The notes: generated from the sequence alone by a model not told the origin. Shown: positions 53,301 through 62,705, counted from the first letter of the stretch. The stretch: 64,000 nucleotides of DNA from Brachypodius melanocephalos (GCA_013398615.1 VZSR01000393.1:260711-324710), one strand, 5' to 3'. Numbers and translations are program-made.

Positions 53301-56300
53301 CCTGGATCCGCCCCTGTGCACAGTCTGAGCATCATCCCCTGCAGCTCTGATGGCTAAGATCTCTCTAAGTTCTCCTCCTGTTTCCACACAAAAGGTCCTT
53401 AGAGGATGGGAAGTTGGACAAGCCTCTCTGCTTCCACGAACCCCACCTTTTGGGTGAAATTCGAACCCCTTCAGCAGATAAAAGGTCTATACGATGATGA
53501 GATCCAATCCATGGAGAGGCGGGTGCACCCCTCTTCAGTGGCCATTTCTACAGACACAGTGGCCCAGCCAGGACTCTTACAGGGCACCTGAGGGCTGATG
53601 GGCCAGCTCTCCTGTCTCCCTGCACCACCAGTATCCACACGCCCTGACACCTACAAACCTGTCACCCCTCTGGAGGTGACAACCTCCAGCAGCGAAACGC
53701 ACAGCTCTGGCCACCACTGATCTACTGGATTTTTAACAACCAACTGCAGAGCTGCTTGTGTGCAGGGCTGGAGGCTCAGAGCCCAAAACCCATCAATACA
53801 ACACCTGCATATTGCTGACATGTCCAAAAAATTACTCCTGGCTACTGTGAGCAGCCAGCTCCTCTCACACTGCACCTGCCTGTGCTGACTGTCCATGGAC
53901 ACCAAACGAAGAGATGGTTCCCCCAAATATACCCCAAAATGCTGAAATCATGTAGCTCTGAAAAGAAAACCTCTAGAAGAGGTCTGAGGAGATACATCAC
54001 TGTCCCCATGTCTATGAAACCAGGGGAATTGCAGACAGGAGGGAAGGTTCCCCACCAGACAAAGGAGGTAATTTCCATTACAAAGAGAGAGAGAGGTGCT
54101 GGAGTGAAAAGCTTCATTAGACTCCGAGAGGCAAAGTGATGGCAGTATACCAAGGTCACTTCTAATTTAGACCATCTAATTGGCAAACATGGCTCCAAAT
54201 GGCTATCATCTCACAGGGCTCAGAATTAATGAAGCCCGATTATTTTCATTACCTTCATCCGAGATGGAGAATGAGACACAGAGTGAGAGGGAAAGGGGGG
54301 AGAGGGAGGGGGCGAAAAGGAGGGAGAGAGAAAAACTGAGTGACAGCAGAAGGGAGAGAGCAATAAAAAAAGACAATGGGAAAGAGGGTAAAAATGTAAA
54401 GATAGCAGGAGGGGGAAGTGAGATGGTGGGGATGGGCAGGAATGACTCCTGGAGCAAGGGAGAAAAGAAAAAGATGGAAAGATGACTGGAACACTGGGAA
54501 GATGCCCTAAACTGAGGAAGAGAAAGCTGACAAGCAGAGATGATGAGACAGAAATGTGCAGCAGGATAAGGCTGGCTGCGGGAGGAGGGAGAGCTCCCAC
54601 TCCCAGAGGCTCTTGGGAAGCTGTCCTCTCTCCCCTCTCTCCCAGCTCCAGCCCATCGCTCTTGCCAATCGCCTGCACGGGCGAGCTGCACTGCACCTCA
54701 GCAGGGCCCTGCAGGGGAGCGGGCCGGGCAGAGGCTGTGACGGCAAGGACGGCGCCCGGCCCCGCTCAGAGAGCCTGAGATGGCACAGAGAGCTTGGCTA
54801 CGTTCATGCACCAGCCCAGGAAAAGGAAGCTGCAGGAGATGGGGGCACAGCGCGTGTGGCACCGGGGCGCGGCAGGTGCTCCGTTCCCAAGGCAGCCCCT
54901 GTCCCTGTCCCTGTCCCTGTCCCCGCGCCGGGGCCGGTGGGAGGACGCGGGGGTCCCGGGGGACAGCCAGCCCGGCTGCTCGCTGATATGAAAAGGAGCG
55001 AGCACGACCAGGCAGCTTGGAGATGCCGAGCGCAAGCAGGAGCCGTTGCCATGGCAACAGACATATTAGACACTGCAGGTTCCTGAACGGCGTCTGATAA
55101 GGTGTTATTAACTGGAGCCTCCTCCAAGGCCGAGCGCAGCCGCTGCGTGCACAGGGAGCCGCTCTCAGGCACGGGGCTGCGGCTCCCTCGCCCGCCTCCG
55201 AGCCAGAGGGAGCCTCCTGAGAATGAGCACAATTAGGACCCTCCAGTGCTGCCATGTTTTGCACAAACCACACCGATGTCTCAAAATATTGTCAGAGAAT
55301 ACCAAAAGACCCACCTTCTTCACCCCGTGCTGTGAGACCTGGAGCAGGAGAGGCAACCCTCACCCCACCTTTGTCTCTAGGTGCCAAAGGGAAGAAGGGT
55401 GGGAAAACCAGGAACACACATGAGGATGAGCATCATGGCTGGGCCAGTCTCTGCTGATCCTTGCAGAGCCCTGTGGCCCTACTCTAGCACAGCAGGTGGG
55501 CTCACCCAAGGGACTGTGCCTGACCTGCTCTGCAGTGTTCTGAGCTCCATCACAAGGGGCTCCTCCCATTCCCTCGTATCCTGGAGGACACAGACATGCT
55601 TGAGGACAGACCAGCCCAACACTCCTGCTCCAGAGCACACATCCTGCCCAGGCACCTTGCCTGGCTCAAAACAAACCCCTCCACACCAGCATGACAGCTA
55701 CCCCAAACAAACTGGTCACGCCTGCTGGCCTAGGGAAGGGGTTGGCTTCTGCTCACTGCTCTTAGAAAGCCAAAATAGCTGCCATCAATGTAGTCGAGAG
55801 GTGAACAAGGGCTGTTCAAACCCTCAGAAGGCATTTCCACACTTGAGCAGCACCAATGAAATGGACACGTGGTCTGTGGGACAGGACAGCTCTGCGACCC
55901 AGGTGCACAGGCAGGGCAGAGCTCCATCCTGAGAAGCCCTGAGGGGACAGGCAGCTAGTAATGCAAAGCAGGAGGTTCAGAGCATAAAGGCACTTACGGA
56001 GTGGGAACTGGAACAGGCTGCCCAGAGAGCCCCTGGAGTCTCCTTTCCTGGACACGATCCTGAGCAGCATGCTCAAGGGACCCTGCCTGAGCAGGGAGGT
56101 TGAACTGGAGCAGCTCCAGCGCTCCCTCCCAAGACTACTCATGGTTCCATGACTGTGACTCCTGTCTTCGAGAAGGAGTCACAAAAGTAATCACAGAATC
56201 ATTAAAACTGGAAAAGACCCTTAGTCTTCCAAGTCCAGCCATCAACCCAACACCACTACCATGTTAAACTGTGTCCTCAAATGCCACATCCACATGATTT

Positions 56301-57117
56301 TTGAACACCTCCAAGGATGGTGACTCCACAGTTTCTGTAGGCAGCCTGTGCCAGGGCTTTCCAAGCCTTTTCCTAACTTCCAATCTAAATTTTCCCTAAT
56401 ATCCAATCTAAACCTCTCCTGGTGCAGTTTGCAGATAGTCCTCTCATCCTTGTGGGAGAAGAGACCTGCCCCACCCAGCTCCAACCCTCTTTCAAGGAGT
56501 TGCAGAGAGGAAGAGTGACAGAAAGAGAAGACAAGAAACTGTAAGAGAGCAGCTGGGCCATGCTGGAGGAGCTGACCAGGCCAGCTGCTTACCGTCATGA
56601 TGAGTTTCTCGACACAGTCAGGTGACACGCTGTGCAGGTGGGTGAGGTGCAGCTGCAGGTGGATCTTGTTGTTCAGCATGTCCTGGCAGAGGGGGCAGCG
56701 GAGCATGGGCTGCACCGAGTGCTGGGTCATGGCGTGCACCCGCAGCCGGTTCACGTCTGTGTTGCTGTATTTGCAGTATGGACACTGGTACATCTGCGGA
56801 GCACACAAATGAATCACACAGCTCTTCCAGGTGCTATTCTCCTCTCTTACAGCCAGGCTTTAATAATTTTATGCCTTCTACCACCAGTTATCTCCTTTCA
56901 TCCTCTTTCTCCCGTTTTATTCTTTGCTTTTGGCACATTGGAAACACACTACCTGCACAGAGAGATGGGTTCTTCCACCTTACCTGCTCTGATTTGGTCT
57001 CCTCTGAAGTTTTTGACCACTTAAAGGAGAGAGGTGACTCAGAGCTGCTGGGAAACGACATCCGCTTAGAGGATGCTGGAGGCTCTGTCAGCTCCTTCTC
57101 TGGCTGGCTGGCTGGTG
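40203..57117 (-). CDS. ZFHX3: ZFHX3 (ATBF1), zinc-finger homeobox transcription factor, 3' part of the gene
   Basis: This is the overall gene entry. The minus-strand join is 56,984-57,117, 56,593-56,793, 49,887-49,989, 43,951-49,395 and 40,203-41,303, with intron phases 1 (incoming), 0, 0, 1 and 1, all GT-AG and mutually consistent. The visible product has two C2H2 fingers in the 201-bp exon, ten finger-like modules and four homeodomains in the giant exon, and the conserved C-terminus ending DTFRL. Its order and sequence match vertebrate ZFHX3 rather than ZFHX2 or ZFHX4. The family acts in the nucleus as a DNA-binding regulator of neuronal and muscle differentiation and circadian output, and as a tumour suppressor; this is known from mammals, not shown here. 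The start codon and N-terminal exons lie beyond 64,000. The last exon contains an assembly gap. Confidence 0.97.
40525..40624. other. Assembly gap, 100 Ns, inside the ZFHX3 last exon
   Basis: There are 100 N characters between a G-rich (proline-coding) edge and a CTG/CAG repeat edge. The length is nominal, because the reading frames on the two sides are incompatible with 100 but fit any multiple of three. Confidence 0.97.
40625..40682 (-). repeat. ZFHX3: CAG/CAA polyglutamine-coding repeat at the gap edge
   Basis: It codes a glutamine tract with one Arg codon interruption and CAA interruptions. It runs into the assembly gap, so its length is unknown. Confidence 0.9.
41304..43950 (-). other. 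ZFHX3: ZFHX3 intron between the giant exon and the last exon
   Basis: This is a 2,647-base intron. The donor is GTGAGTACGG at 43,941-43,950 and the acceptor is CTCTTGCAG ending at 41,304. I see no repeat copy or coding exon inside, and the ORFs here (for example 42,165-42,629) look like chance. Confidence 0.9.
43951..49395 (-). CDS. ZFHX3: ZFHX3 giant exon (exon 9 by human numbering): four homeodomains and ten zinc fingers
   Basis: The exon is 5,445 bases (1,815 codons) and fully open. The acceptor is CTGTTTCCACAG before 49,395 and the donor is CAG|GTGAGT at 43,950. Reading 5' to 3', zinc fingers lie at about 49,215-49,290, 49,095-49,165, 49,010-49,076, 48,655-48,730 and 48,500-48,577. Then come a 16-Gln tract, a finger at about 47,357-47,430, and a proline run at about 47,220-47,265. 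Homeodomain 1 (46,760-46,940, WFRNTLFKERQ) and homeodomain 2 (46,472-46,655, WFQNARQKARK) follow, then fingers at about 46,320-46,395 and 45,725-45,793. Homeodomain 3 (45,280-45,461, WFQNTRARERK), a finger at about 45,170-45,245, homeodomain 4 (44,364-44,546, WFQNARAKEKK) and a finger at about 44,235-44,310 complete it. Each homeodomain keeps the WF-N core of helix 3. There is no frameshift or stop. Confidence 0.98.
47220..47265 (-). repeat. ZFHX3: Polyproline-coding CCN/G-rich run
   Basis: It codes an uninterrupted proline run followed by Pro/Ala-rich sequence just before homeodomain 1, as in mammalian ZFHX3. The plus strand is nearly pure G here. Confidence 0.9.
48143..48190 (-). repeat. 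ZFHX3: 16-codon polyglutamine tract (CAG/CAA)
   Basis: Sixteen consecutive Gln codons are present: 12 CAG and 4 CAA. The longest pure CAG run is seven codons. CAA interruptions at both ends and in the middle should stabilise the repeat. The tract follows the conserved ADMIASR sequence. Confidence 0.95.
49396..49886 (-). other. ZFHX3: ZFHX3 intron between the 103-bp exon and the giant exon
   Basis: This is a 491-base intron with donor GTGAGT at 49,881-49,886 and acceptor CCACAG ending at 49,396. The part at about 49,740-49,810 faintly resembles a diverged CR1 piece ('aactgaacatagtatttgag'), but this is too weak to call. Confidence 0.88.
49887..49989 (-). CDS. ZFHX3: ZFHX3 small exon (exon 8 by human numbering)
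   Basis: This is a 103-base exon. The acceptor is CTGTCTCTAG before 49,989 and the donor is CTG|GTGAGT. It reads VTTPEVMMPSSMFLPAAAPEK and onward to GKQS, then one base of the next codon (phase 1, giving Glu with the giant exon). It continues LIMT of the preceding exon exactly as in the mammalian protein (LIMTVTTPE). It has no domain of its own and acts as a linker between zinc-finger clusters. The reading frame, phases and family match agree. Confidence 0.9.
51730..52150. promoter_or_regulatory. Candidate conserved intronic element
   Basis: This AT-rich block contains TTTAATTAG, GGTTGAAGTCAATCAAGTG, GTCTTTAATCATAATTCCTGATTG and GTCAATTAACTC motifs, many of them homeobox or PBX/MEIS-like cores, with sporadic CpGs surviving in AT-rich sequence. 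That texture is typical of slowly evolving enhancers. It is inference only. Confidence 0.35.
54090..54265. promoter_or_regulatory. Candidate conserved intronic element
   Basis: A repeat-free segment has TTCATTAGAC, TCTAATTTAG, TCTAATTGG and GAATTAATGAAG cores within about 130 bases. It directly precedes a purine-rich tract. The enhancer role is inferred. Confidence 0.3.
54265..54545. repeat. Purine-rich (GA)n-like tract
   Basis: About 280 bases of the plus strand are nearly all A and G (GAGAGG, GGGAGAG units), so the gene strand is pyrimidine-rich. Serine/leucine-rich ORFs here are compositional. Confidence 0.85.
54897..54924. repeat. (CCCTGT)n hexanucleotide repeat
   Basis: About four and a half perfect hexamer units lie within the GC-rich block. 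Confidence 0.9.
55045..55058. promoter_or_regulatory. Perfect RFX X-box palindrome
   Basis: GTTGCCATGGCAAC is a perfect 14-base inverted repeat and matches the full RFX-family X-box (two GTTGCC half-sites). Binding is inferred from the motif. Confidence 0.5.
55970..56165 (+). mobile_element. CR1 LINE 3' fragment, plus orientation
   Basis: The sequence reads like the CR1 3' region in forward sense: GAACTGGAACAGGCTGCCCAG, then GGAGTCTCCTTTCCTGG, then AGCATGCTCAAGGGACCCTG, ending in ACTCATGGTTCCATGACTGTGACT. It is 5'-truncated and opposite in orientation to the next CR1 copy about 25 bases away. Confidence 0.9.
56190..56514 (-). mobile_element. CR1 LINE 3' fragment, minus orientation, next to a ZFHX3 exon
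   Basis: It begins with TCACAGAATCATTAAAACTGG, the reverse complement of the CR1 3' end. It runs through 'GTGTCCTCAAATGCCACATCC', 'CACCTCCAAGGATGGTGACTCC' and the 'CTCATCCTTGTGGGAGAAGAG' segment. The truncated 5' end lies only about 78 bases from the exon donor at 56,592. Confidence 0.93.
56593..56793 (-). CDS. ZFHX3: ZFHX3 exon with two C2H2 zinc fingers (exon 7 by human numbering)
   Basis: This is a 201-base, phase 0-0 exon of 67 codons. The acceptor is GTGCTCCGCAG before 56,793 and the donor is ACG|GTAAGC. It encodes MYQCPYCKYSNTDVNRLRVH with finger one (C-X2-C, H-X4-H) and RCPLCQDMLNNKIHLQLH with finger two, then SPDCVEKLIMT. Both fingers match ZFHX3 of other vertebrates closely. Both boundaries are in phase, so skipping the exon would keep the frame and delete both fingers. 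Confidence 0.95.
56794..56983 (-). other. ZFHX3: Short ZFHX3 intron (190 bp)
   Basis: The donor is CAG|GTAAGG (GTAAGG at 56,978-56,983) and the acceptor is CCGCAG ending at 56,794. Nothing else is seen inside. Confidence 0.9.
56984..57117 (-). CDS. ZFHX3: ZFHX3 small exon (exon 6 by human numbering)
   Basis: This is a 134-base exon that starts with two bases of a split codon and ends in phase 0. The acceptor is TTCTGTTGCAG before 57,117 and the donor is CAG|GTAAGG. It reads PASQPEKELTEPPASSKRMS and then FPSSSESPLSFKWSKTSEE up to KSEQ, joining MYQCPYC of the next exon, as in mammalian ZFHX3. It is Ser/Pro/Lys-rich linker sequence with no fold. The acceptor is followed by several further CAG steps, so alternative in-frame acceptors are possible. 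Confidence 0.87.
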
Positions 57118-57849
57118 CTGCAACAGAAAGCAATTAACATCAGGACACCCCAAAGAGGCCTAGGTTGGACAATGACAGGGCTTCCATTTACTGCTTGACA
57201 AACACCCTAAGGACTTGGAGGAGGATGAATCTGAGCACTGACCTATGTCCTGCAACGCAAACCTCACCAAAACCGGTTCCTTCCTGCTGATCTCCCACAG
57301 CAAGGGAACTGTGTCACTGGTGGCCAGAGGCAGAGAGACCTCAGCTGTTTCTAGGGGATGCTTACAACCTGCACATGCAGGAGACTCTGGGCCTGTGGCT
57401 GCACTGGACACACAAGTGCTTGGCCAGATGGTGAAGGCCCATGTGTCACCTCCAGGAGCAGCTGGACTTACTTGGTACGGTAGAAGTCATACCCCTGTCT
57501 GACCCAGGACATTCTACATACAGACACTGAAATGTGTTTGCCCTGGAGAGGGCTGGTGGTTGTGGCTGTCAGCCCAGTTGATGGCAGTCATGCTGGCAGC
57601 AGTGGTGCTGCTGGGATGGCTCTGGCCAGCTCAGCCCATGTCTCCAGGGGAATGTGCATATCTGGTGCTTCCTAAAACCCCAATTTGGGCAGGACCTGGC
57701 TAAGGGGACCCAAACACTCCCACTGTGATAAGCCAAGAAAAGGCAACTTTATTCCAGCCAACAGAGAAATGCAAATGAGCCCTAAAGTCAACAGCAAAAC
57801 ACTCCACGAGTTGTGGCACTGGGAGAAGCACATCCCTGACCTTTCTCCT

Positions 57850-58140
57850 CCCCCGAACCCTGGCTGCCTTCAGTACATAAATTTGTGGGACATCTATTAT
57901 TTAAAAACTGTAAGGACAAGTATATTATACACAGCCCCCGTCTCCTCCTCCCCGAACACACATTCATAACGGTACTTTAATCTGTCTCGAATCGACTTCA
58001 AACCCATTTCGCCCTTAATGGGAGTTATTCATTTTCACTTGAAAGGTAATATCTGACAGCTGGATATTTAATATGATGGATCAGCTGCCGATTAACAAGG
58101 CGCTGTAGCATTCTCAGGCCAGTCCCCCATACTCTTCCCC
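57850..58140. promoter_or_regulatory. Candidate conserved intronic element
   Basis: A repeat-free block combines AT-rich homeobox cores (CTTTAATC, CCTTAATGGG, GATTAAC) with preserved CpGs (TCTCGAATCGACTTC, ATTTCGCCC) and a GGATCAGCTG E-box context. Survival of CpGs in AT-rich DNA suggests constraint. No alignment was possible. Confidence 0.4.
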
Positions 58141-60389
58141 CTTTCTCCTACTCAACTTGTGAACCCACTGGTATCTGCTCCTTGTTTCAGATGATACCAT
58201 CAAGAGCCAGATCCCAGCAAACTGCTTTCTTCCCAAAGACACTTCTGTGCACTGGCATGAGCTGTATTTCCAAACATACTATATCACAGTGGAGAACACA
58301 ATTCCTATTTCTAACTACCTTCCCTGCCAGTCCCCATCTCTGCATTCAGCTGAATAGAGGCAAAGTAAGTTCTGGAAGAGGAAAACAAGTATTACAAACT
58401 GGTAATGGCACTGCTAGAGGGAGGCAGGGATTAGAGGATTTGATCTGGGACTGCTGAATTTCTCCTGGTAGGCTTGTCCATACTGAATGGGCTTGGAAGT
58501 GATCTGGTTCCCCACAGCACTGCTGGCTACGTGCCTGGTGCTTCCTTCATGCCTGGCTGGGCAGCAGCCTGCATGCGTGCATGTACAGTCCCAGCTGTAC
58601 CTGAAACCCAACCCCCAGGATTCTGCTGTGCTGCCAACTCCACAAAAACACCCAAACCAGCAGTGGAATGAGTTTGCAGTGTCAGTGCTGACTGACAGAC
58701 ACCATCACCGCTCCTGCTCTGCCCCTACGGAATGTCAGGCTGCTCCGCTCAGCTCACTGCTTGAACCGAGGCTCTCCCTGGGGTTCAGAACTGCAAACGG
58801 CTTAAAGAACTCTGCAGGGCCACAGCTGACCTTCCTTGCTTCCTATGATAAATGTGCTTGGAGCATTAGGAACATGGCATCACTCTGCTGCTTCTCTGTT
58901 GAGGAACACAGTCCCTCCTGCAGGGTTTGGGGAGGACAGACCACCACCAAGAGCCAGCAAGTGGCAGGTGAAGGACCACCCAGCCTTAAAATGCCCTGCC
59001 CGAGCTCCGTGTGATGTGAGTGGTCCTTGTCAGGAGCCTGATGGCTGTTGACACTGTCCAGTCCTCAGTGTGACCTCAGACACTGACCTGCCAGCCCTGA
59101 TCGGGCTGCTGGGATGAGCAACTGGAGACCCCAGGTCTGCCAGGGTGGTCTGGCACAGACATGCGAGTCCTGCTCTAGACCTCCTGCTCTAGACCTGCAC
59201 TGGGCAGGGATGACAGTGACAGTCACGGCTTCGGGTCCCTTTAGACCTCTCTAGGTGGTGACTGTGGCTCCTGGGTGGTGCACACTCTATCCCTGAACTG
59301 GGCACTGACCACTGCCAGCTGCTCACCAGTGTTTTGGGATGCAGAGACTGAATTCAGCCCAACCATCAGCTACCCCTGACTGCTGAACATCAGCTCCAAC
59401 CTTGGGAGTCACAACAGGGTATTTTCTCATCTCCTTTTTACTGTGAAGCACCCTGCTTAGAATTAGTAACAGGTAATCAAAATGTACCATCTCCTAAGCG
59501 TCCAATTTCATTAAATCACTTGAGCCAACCCCATAACCTTAATCCTTCAAAACTAGAATTATTGATGATTGTCCAGACCCAAGAAAAACTGATTTGTTGC
59601 ACACAGGTATTTATTTTAAGTATTAGTTTTTGAGTTGACAGCTCAGCTGGGAATTTTAACACCAAGACTGAAGTTTATTGTTGATCAACAGTCAAATGCA
59701 CAAAATGACACATTCAGTCCACATCACAGATGATCAGAGGAATTAAGAACTCTCTGCTACCAGGAGAAATGAGGACATGGCTTGGCATCTGCATGTAGAG
59801 CTCTTAGCATAGCCTGGAATCTTCTGTCTGTGCACATTGGACAGGACAGAATGTCCTGAGCTCAAAATGTCCAGGCCACGGCCTTGAAGGGCTGAGTGAC
59901 ACTGGAGCACATGAGATGATACCTGTGCTGTGACCATGGCCAGCATCGTGCTGCCAGGTCCAGGCCTCAGAGGACAGAAAAAGGAATTTGGTTTAAAGTA
60001 TGATGTATGCCTACCTATCAGATAGTATTGTTATTACTTTGACTCTTTAAATGGATTTAGTTCAGATTCACTGACTTAGGGGGAGACTTGCGTTTCTCAA
60101 CCAACGTCCCCTGAAAGCCAAGCGTGATGGGGCAGGGCTGCCACAGCACTTCTGGACATCTACTCAGCTTCTCACTCTTCTCAGCAGCTGCTGCTTTTCA
60201 GAGGAGAAGGAGGAGGAGGAGGAGAGATCCTCCCTGGATATATTCCAGAGGTGAGATGGGCACTTCCTTGCAAGTGGGGGCCTTTCCATTGCTGGTTCCA
60301 GAGGCAAAGCCAGCTTGGATCCCCTAAACTGCTGGTCTCCATCCTGGTGGGAAGGAAGTCACCACCCACCTCCTACCCATCAGATTCTT

Positions 60390-60600
60390 TTAGCTAAAGT
60401 ATCACTGACAGCCCCTTCATCTAAACTTCCATCTCCCAACCAAACAACATAATGGAAAAGCCAATTAAATGATTATTAATTCATGCTGCTTTCCGTAAGC
60501 CAGAGGTTCTCATCTCCCTGCATTCCGTAAACCAGCTTGCCACTTGCCCTAGAAATTTACAGTGGGGTTTCTGCTGTTGCCATTGATTTAAACACCACCA
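60390..60600. promoter_or_regulatory. Possible conserved intronic element
   Basis: AT-rich sequence includes GCCAATTAAATGATTATTAATTCATG and two near-copies of CATTCCGTAA/TTTCCGTAAGCC. This is weak evidence from texture only. Confidence 0.2.
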
Positions 60601-61789
60601 GCCTCCAAAAAACTCCTCGCCATGAAGTCCAGCTGCTGGCCTGGGAAAGTTCTCAGCAAGACCAGGGAACTGTACTTTCACTGCCTGGTGGAAAATAGCA
60701 TTCTGTACTTGGTGGTGCCTCCTTCCTCAAATCACTTCAATGTGTTCTTGGAGCCATCACTCAGCACCACAAGTGCTTGGAGCAGTGGGAGCTGCTACTG
60801 TGCTGCTGTGCCACCAATGCCCAAGGCTTCTGCCCCCTGTGCCCTCACAGCACCTGTGTGTCTCCTGAAACCCAGGGCTAGTTTATCTGTTTCATATATT
60901 CTCCAGAAACTGCCATGATGCAGGAATGGCCAAAGCCCACACGGACTGAAGGGCATGGGGCACCCAGCACTGCCTCCTCAGTCACATACAGCCAGCATTT
61001 CCTCCCCAAACACTGTTCAATTCCCCATTCCCTGAAGGAACTTCTGGTCCAGTCACCTGCTGTAGCCACACTATCAGGCCTGTGCACTGCCTGTTGCTCT
61101 GCAGCACTTCTCATCTCTGTATTTGACAATAACTCAACTGACAGGTAAATGCCCCACGTTCGGCACGCTCTGCACCCGTCTTCGCTGCTGCATCACAGCC
61201 CCAAAAATGGCCAAATAATTTGTTTTTCTACTGCTGTGTCATACCTTCCCACCTGCAGCGGGTACCCACAGCTGAATTACTATTAAATATTCATATCCAG
61301 AAGCTCCAGCCAGCACCAGACTTCCCTGCCTTGCTCCATATGGACACAGAACAGCCAACAGATGCCTCCATGAGGTGCCAGGCAGCACCAAGGGCTCCTG
61401 GAGGAGGCCCTTTGCTTGGCACCACAGACCTCTCCTGCAGCCCACTGCAGTTCCTGCAGCACCTCCAATGCTGCCAGAGCTCAGCATGCCTGGAGCTCAG
61501 CTGGCTGCTGCATGGAGCCACCCAGCCCAGACATGTTTCTGGGCTGGAGCTGCCACTGAGCAGCCTTTTGTGCTTCATATATCCTTGGGAAAACACAGTT
61601 ATAGGCAAGCTCCCAGTCCTTCTCTGCCATGCCCTCTCCCAGGTTTCCCTGGCTCAGGTGCCAGTGCTGAGCGGCTCCATCGTGCCCCTCGTTCTCTTCC
61701 TCCCGGCCTCGCAGGCCCCCAAAACATCCCAGCCATTAAGTGCTCCACAAATGCCAGATATTAAAAAAAAAACAGCAAAAAGCAGCCGG

Positions 61790-62120
61790 GGGGAGGAGCA
61801 GGAATAGATTTCCGTCAGGATGTGCCTGACCTGTTTTTTTCAATTTCAGTAATTAGAAAGGCAGTCGGCCTGTAGGAATTATTCATAAACTGCAGGAGCT
61901 GTGCAGTATACATTTATGTTAAACATGTCAAATCCAATTGAAATCATGCCTGCCAGCACCATACTCCATAAACACACTTTTCTGCAACAATTTCCCAGCT
62001 CTCAGCAATCCATTAATACTTCCTTTAATAGCAATCTACCACGGATTCGAATCAGGGACGGTCCATTGCACTAATTGCTCTGTTAGGTGAGCATCATGGA
62101 CTTAAAAAAAAAAAAATCAT
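61790..62120. promoter_or_regulatory. Candidate conserved intronic element
   Basis: About 330 repeat-free bases are dense in TAATTAG, AATTATTCATAAA, CCAATTGAAATC, CATTAATAC and CACTAATTGC cores, with isolated CpGs (GATTCGAATC, a palindrome at about 62,045-62,055). This is one of the best enhancer-like textures in the window. The function is inferred. Confidence 0.4.
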
Positions 62121-62569
62121 TAGCAAAAATAAAAGCCCTTCAGGCCAGTCCTCCAGAAAGACTTCATTTCAATCTATATTTTAGGTAGACTTTGTTTCTT
62201 GTTTTTGTGGAAAAACCCCTGATATTCTTTGTGTACCCAACGGACAGTGCATTAAGGAAGCCTCTGGTAGCTGGGTTACTGCTGGTGATGGGCTTCTCCA
62301 TCAGAGACATGAACCAGCACCACCCCAAAACCGAGAGGCCTTGCACTGCAATGAGCACGGCTCCAGCTGAGTATCCATCACCTACATCCTGCCTTAAAAA
62401 TGGGAGTTGGGATCAGCCACGATTCCTTTCCCCCTTGCTGGTTTGCTTGTGGTAAATCTCGCATTAGCCATGACGAGATGATGTCTAATACTGAGTCACC
62501 AGGCACACAGCATCTCCCCAGTGTGGAGGCACTGCCTTCTTCCACTGAGCTATCTGTAAAAATCAAGAT

Positions 62570-62705
62570 CCAATGAGTCCTTCAATGGGATGGAGTTTTC
62601 CTTACGTATATTCAATTGAAAAGTATCACCTAAAAAAATGTTTCTGCTTTACATCATTGCATTTTAAAATAAATATAAAGAATGAATCAACATATTTATT
62701 TTGCA
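62570..62705. promoter_or_regulatory. Possible conserved intronic element
   Basis: AT-rich sequence has TACGTATATTCAATTGAAAAG and several TTTAAAATAAAT cores. This is weak evidence from texture only. Confidence 0.2.

Larger units (their letters stand above)
54580..55215. promoter_or_regulatory. Intragenic GC-rich, CpG-containing block
   Basis: GC content rises sharply, with many CpGs between about 54,715 and 55,015 and again at 55,120-55,200. A CCCTGT hexamer run lies at 54,897-54,924 and an RFX-type palindrome at 55,045-55,058. Transcription starting here on the minus strand would include the last three ZFHX3 exons and so encode the homeodomains. An alternative promoter or enhancer is possible but unproven. 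Confidence 0.35.
49990..56592 (-). other. ZFHX3: ZFHX3 intron with repeats and candidate regulatory blocks
   Basis: This 6,603-base intron has donor GTAAGC at 56,587-56,592. It contains two CR1 fragments, a purine-rich tract, a GC-rich CpG block with an RFX-type palindrome, and two AT-rich candidate conserved elements, listed separately. Long ORFs here (50,574-51,128; 52,770-53,357; 55,381-55,932) have no family match and are probably chance. Confidence 0.88.

Noticed and set aside
50574..53357. Plus-strand ORFs of 184 and 195 codons in a ZFHX3 intron
   Set aside because: There is no known domain and no promoter or splice context, and similarly long frames occur on the opposite strand.
54206..54696. 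Three overlapping minus-strand ORFs rich in Ser, Leu and Phe
   Set aside because: They are opposite a purine-rich tract, where CT-only sequence lacks stop codons.
61220..61807. 195-codon plus-strand ORF in the upstream intron
   Set aside because: It is low-similarity leucine/proline-rich sequence with antisense frames of comparable length. I treat it as chance.
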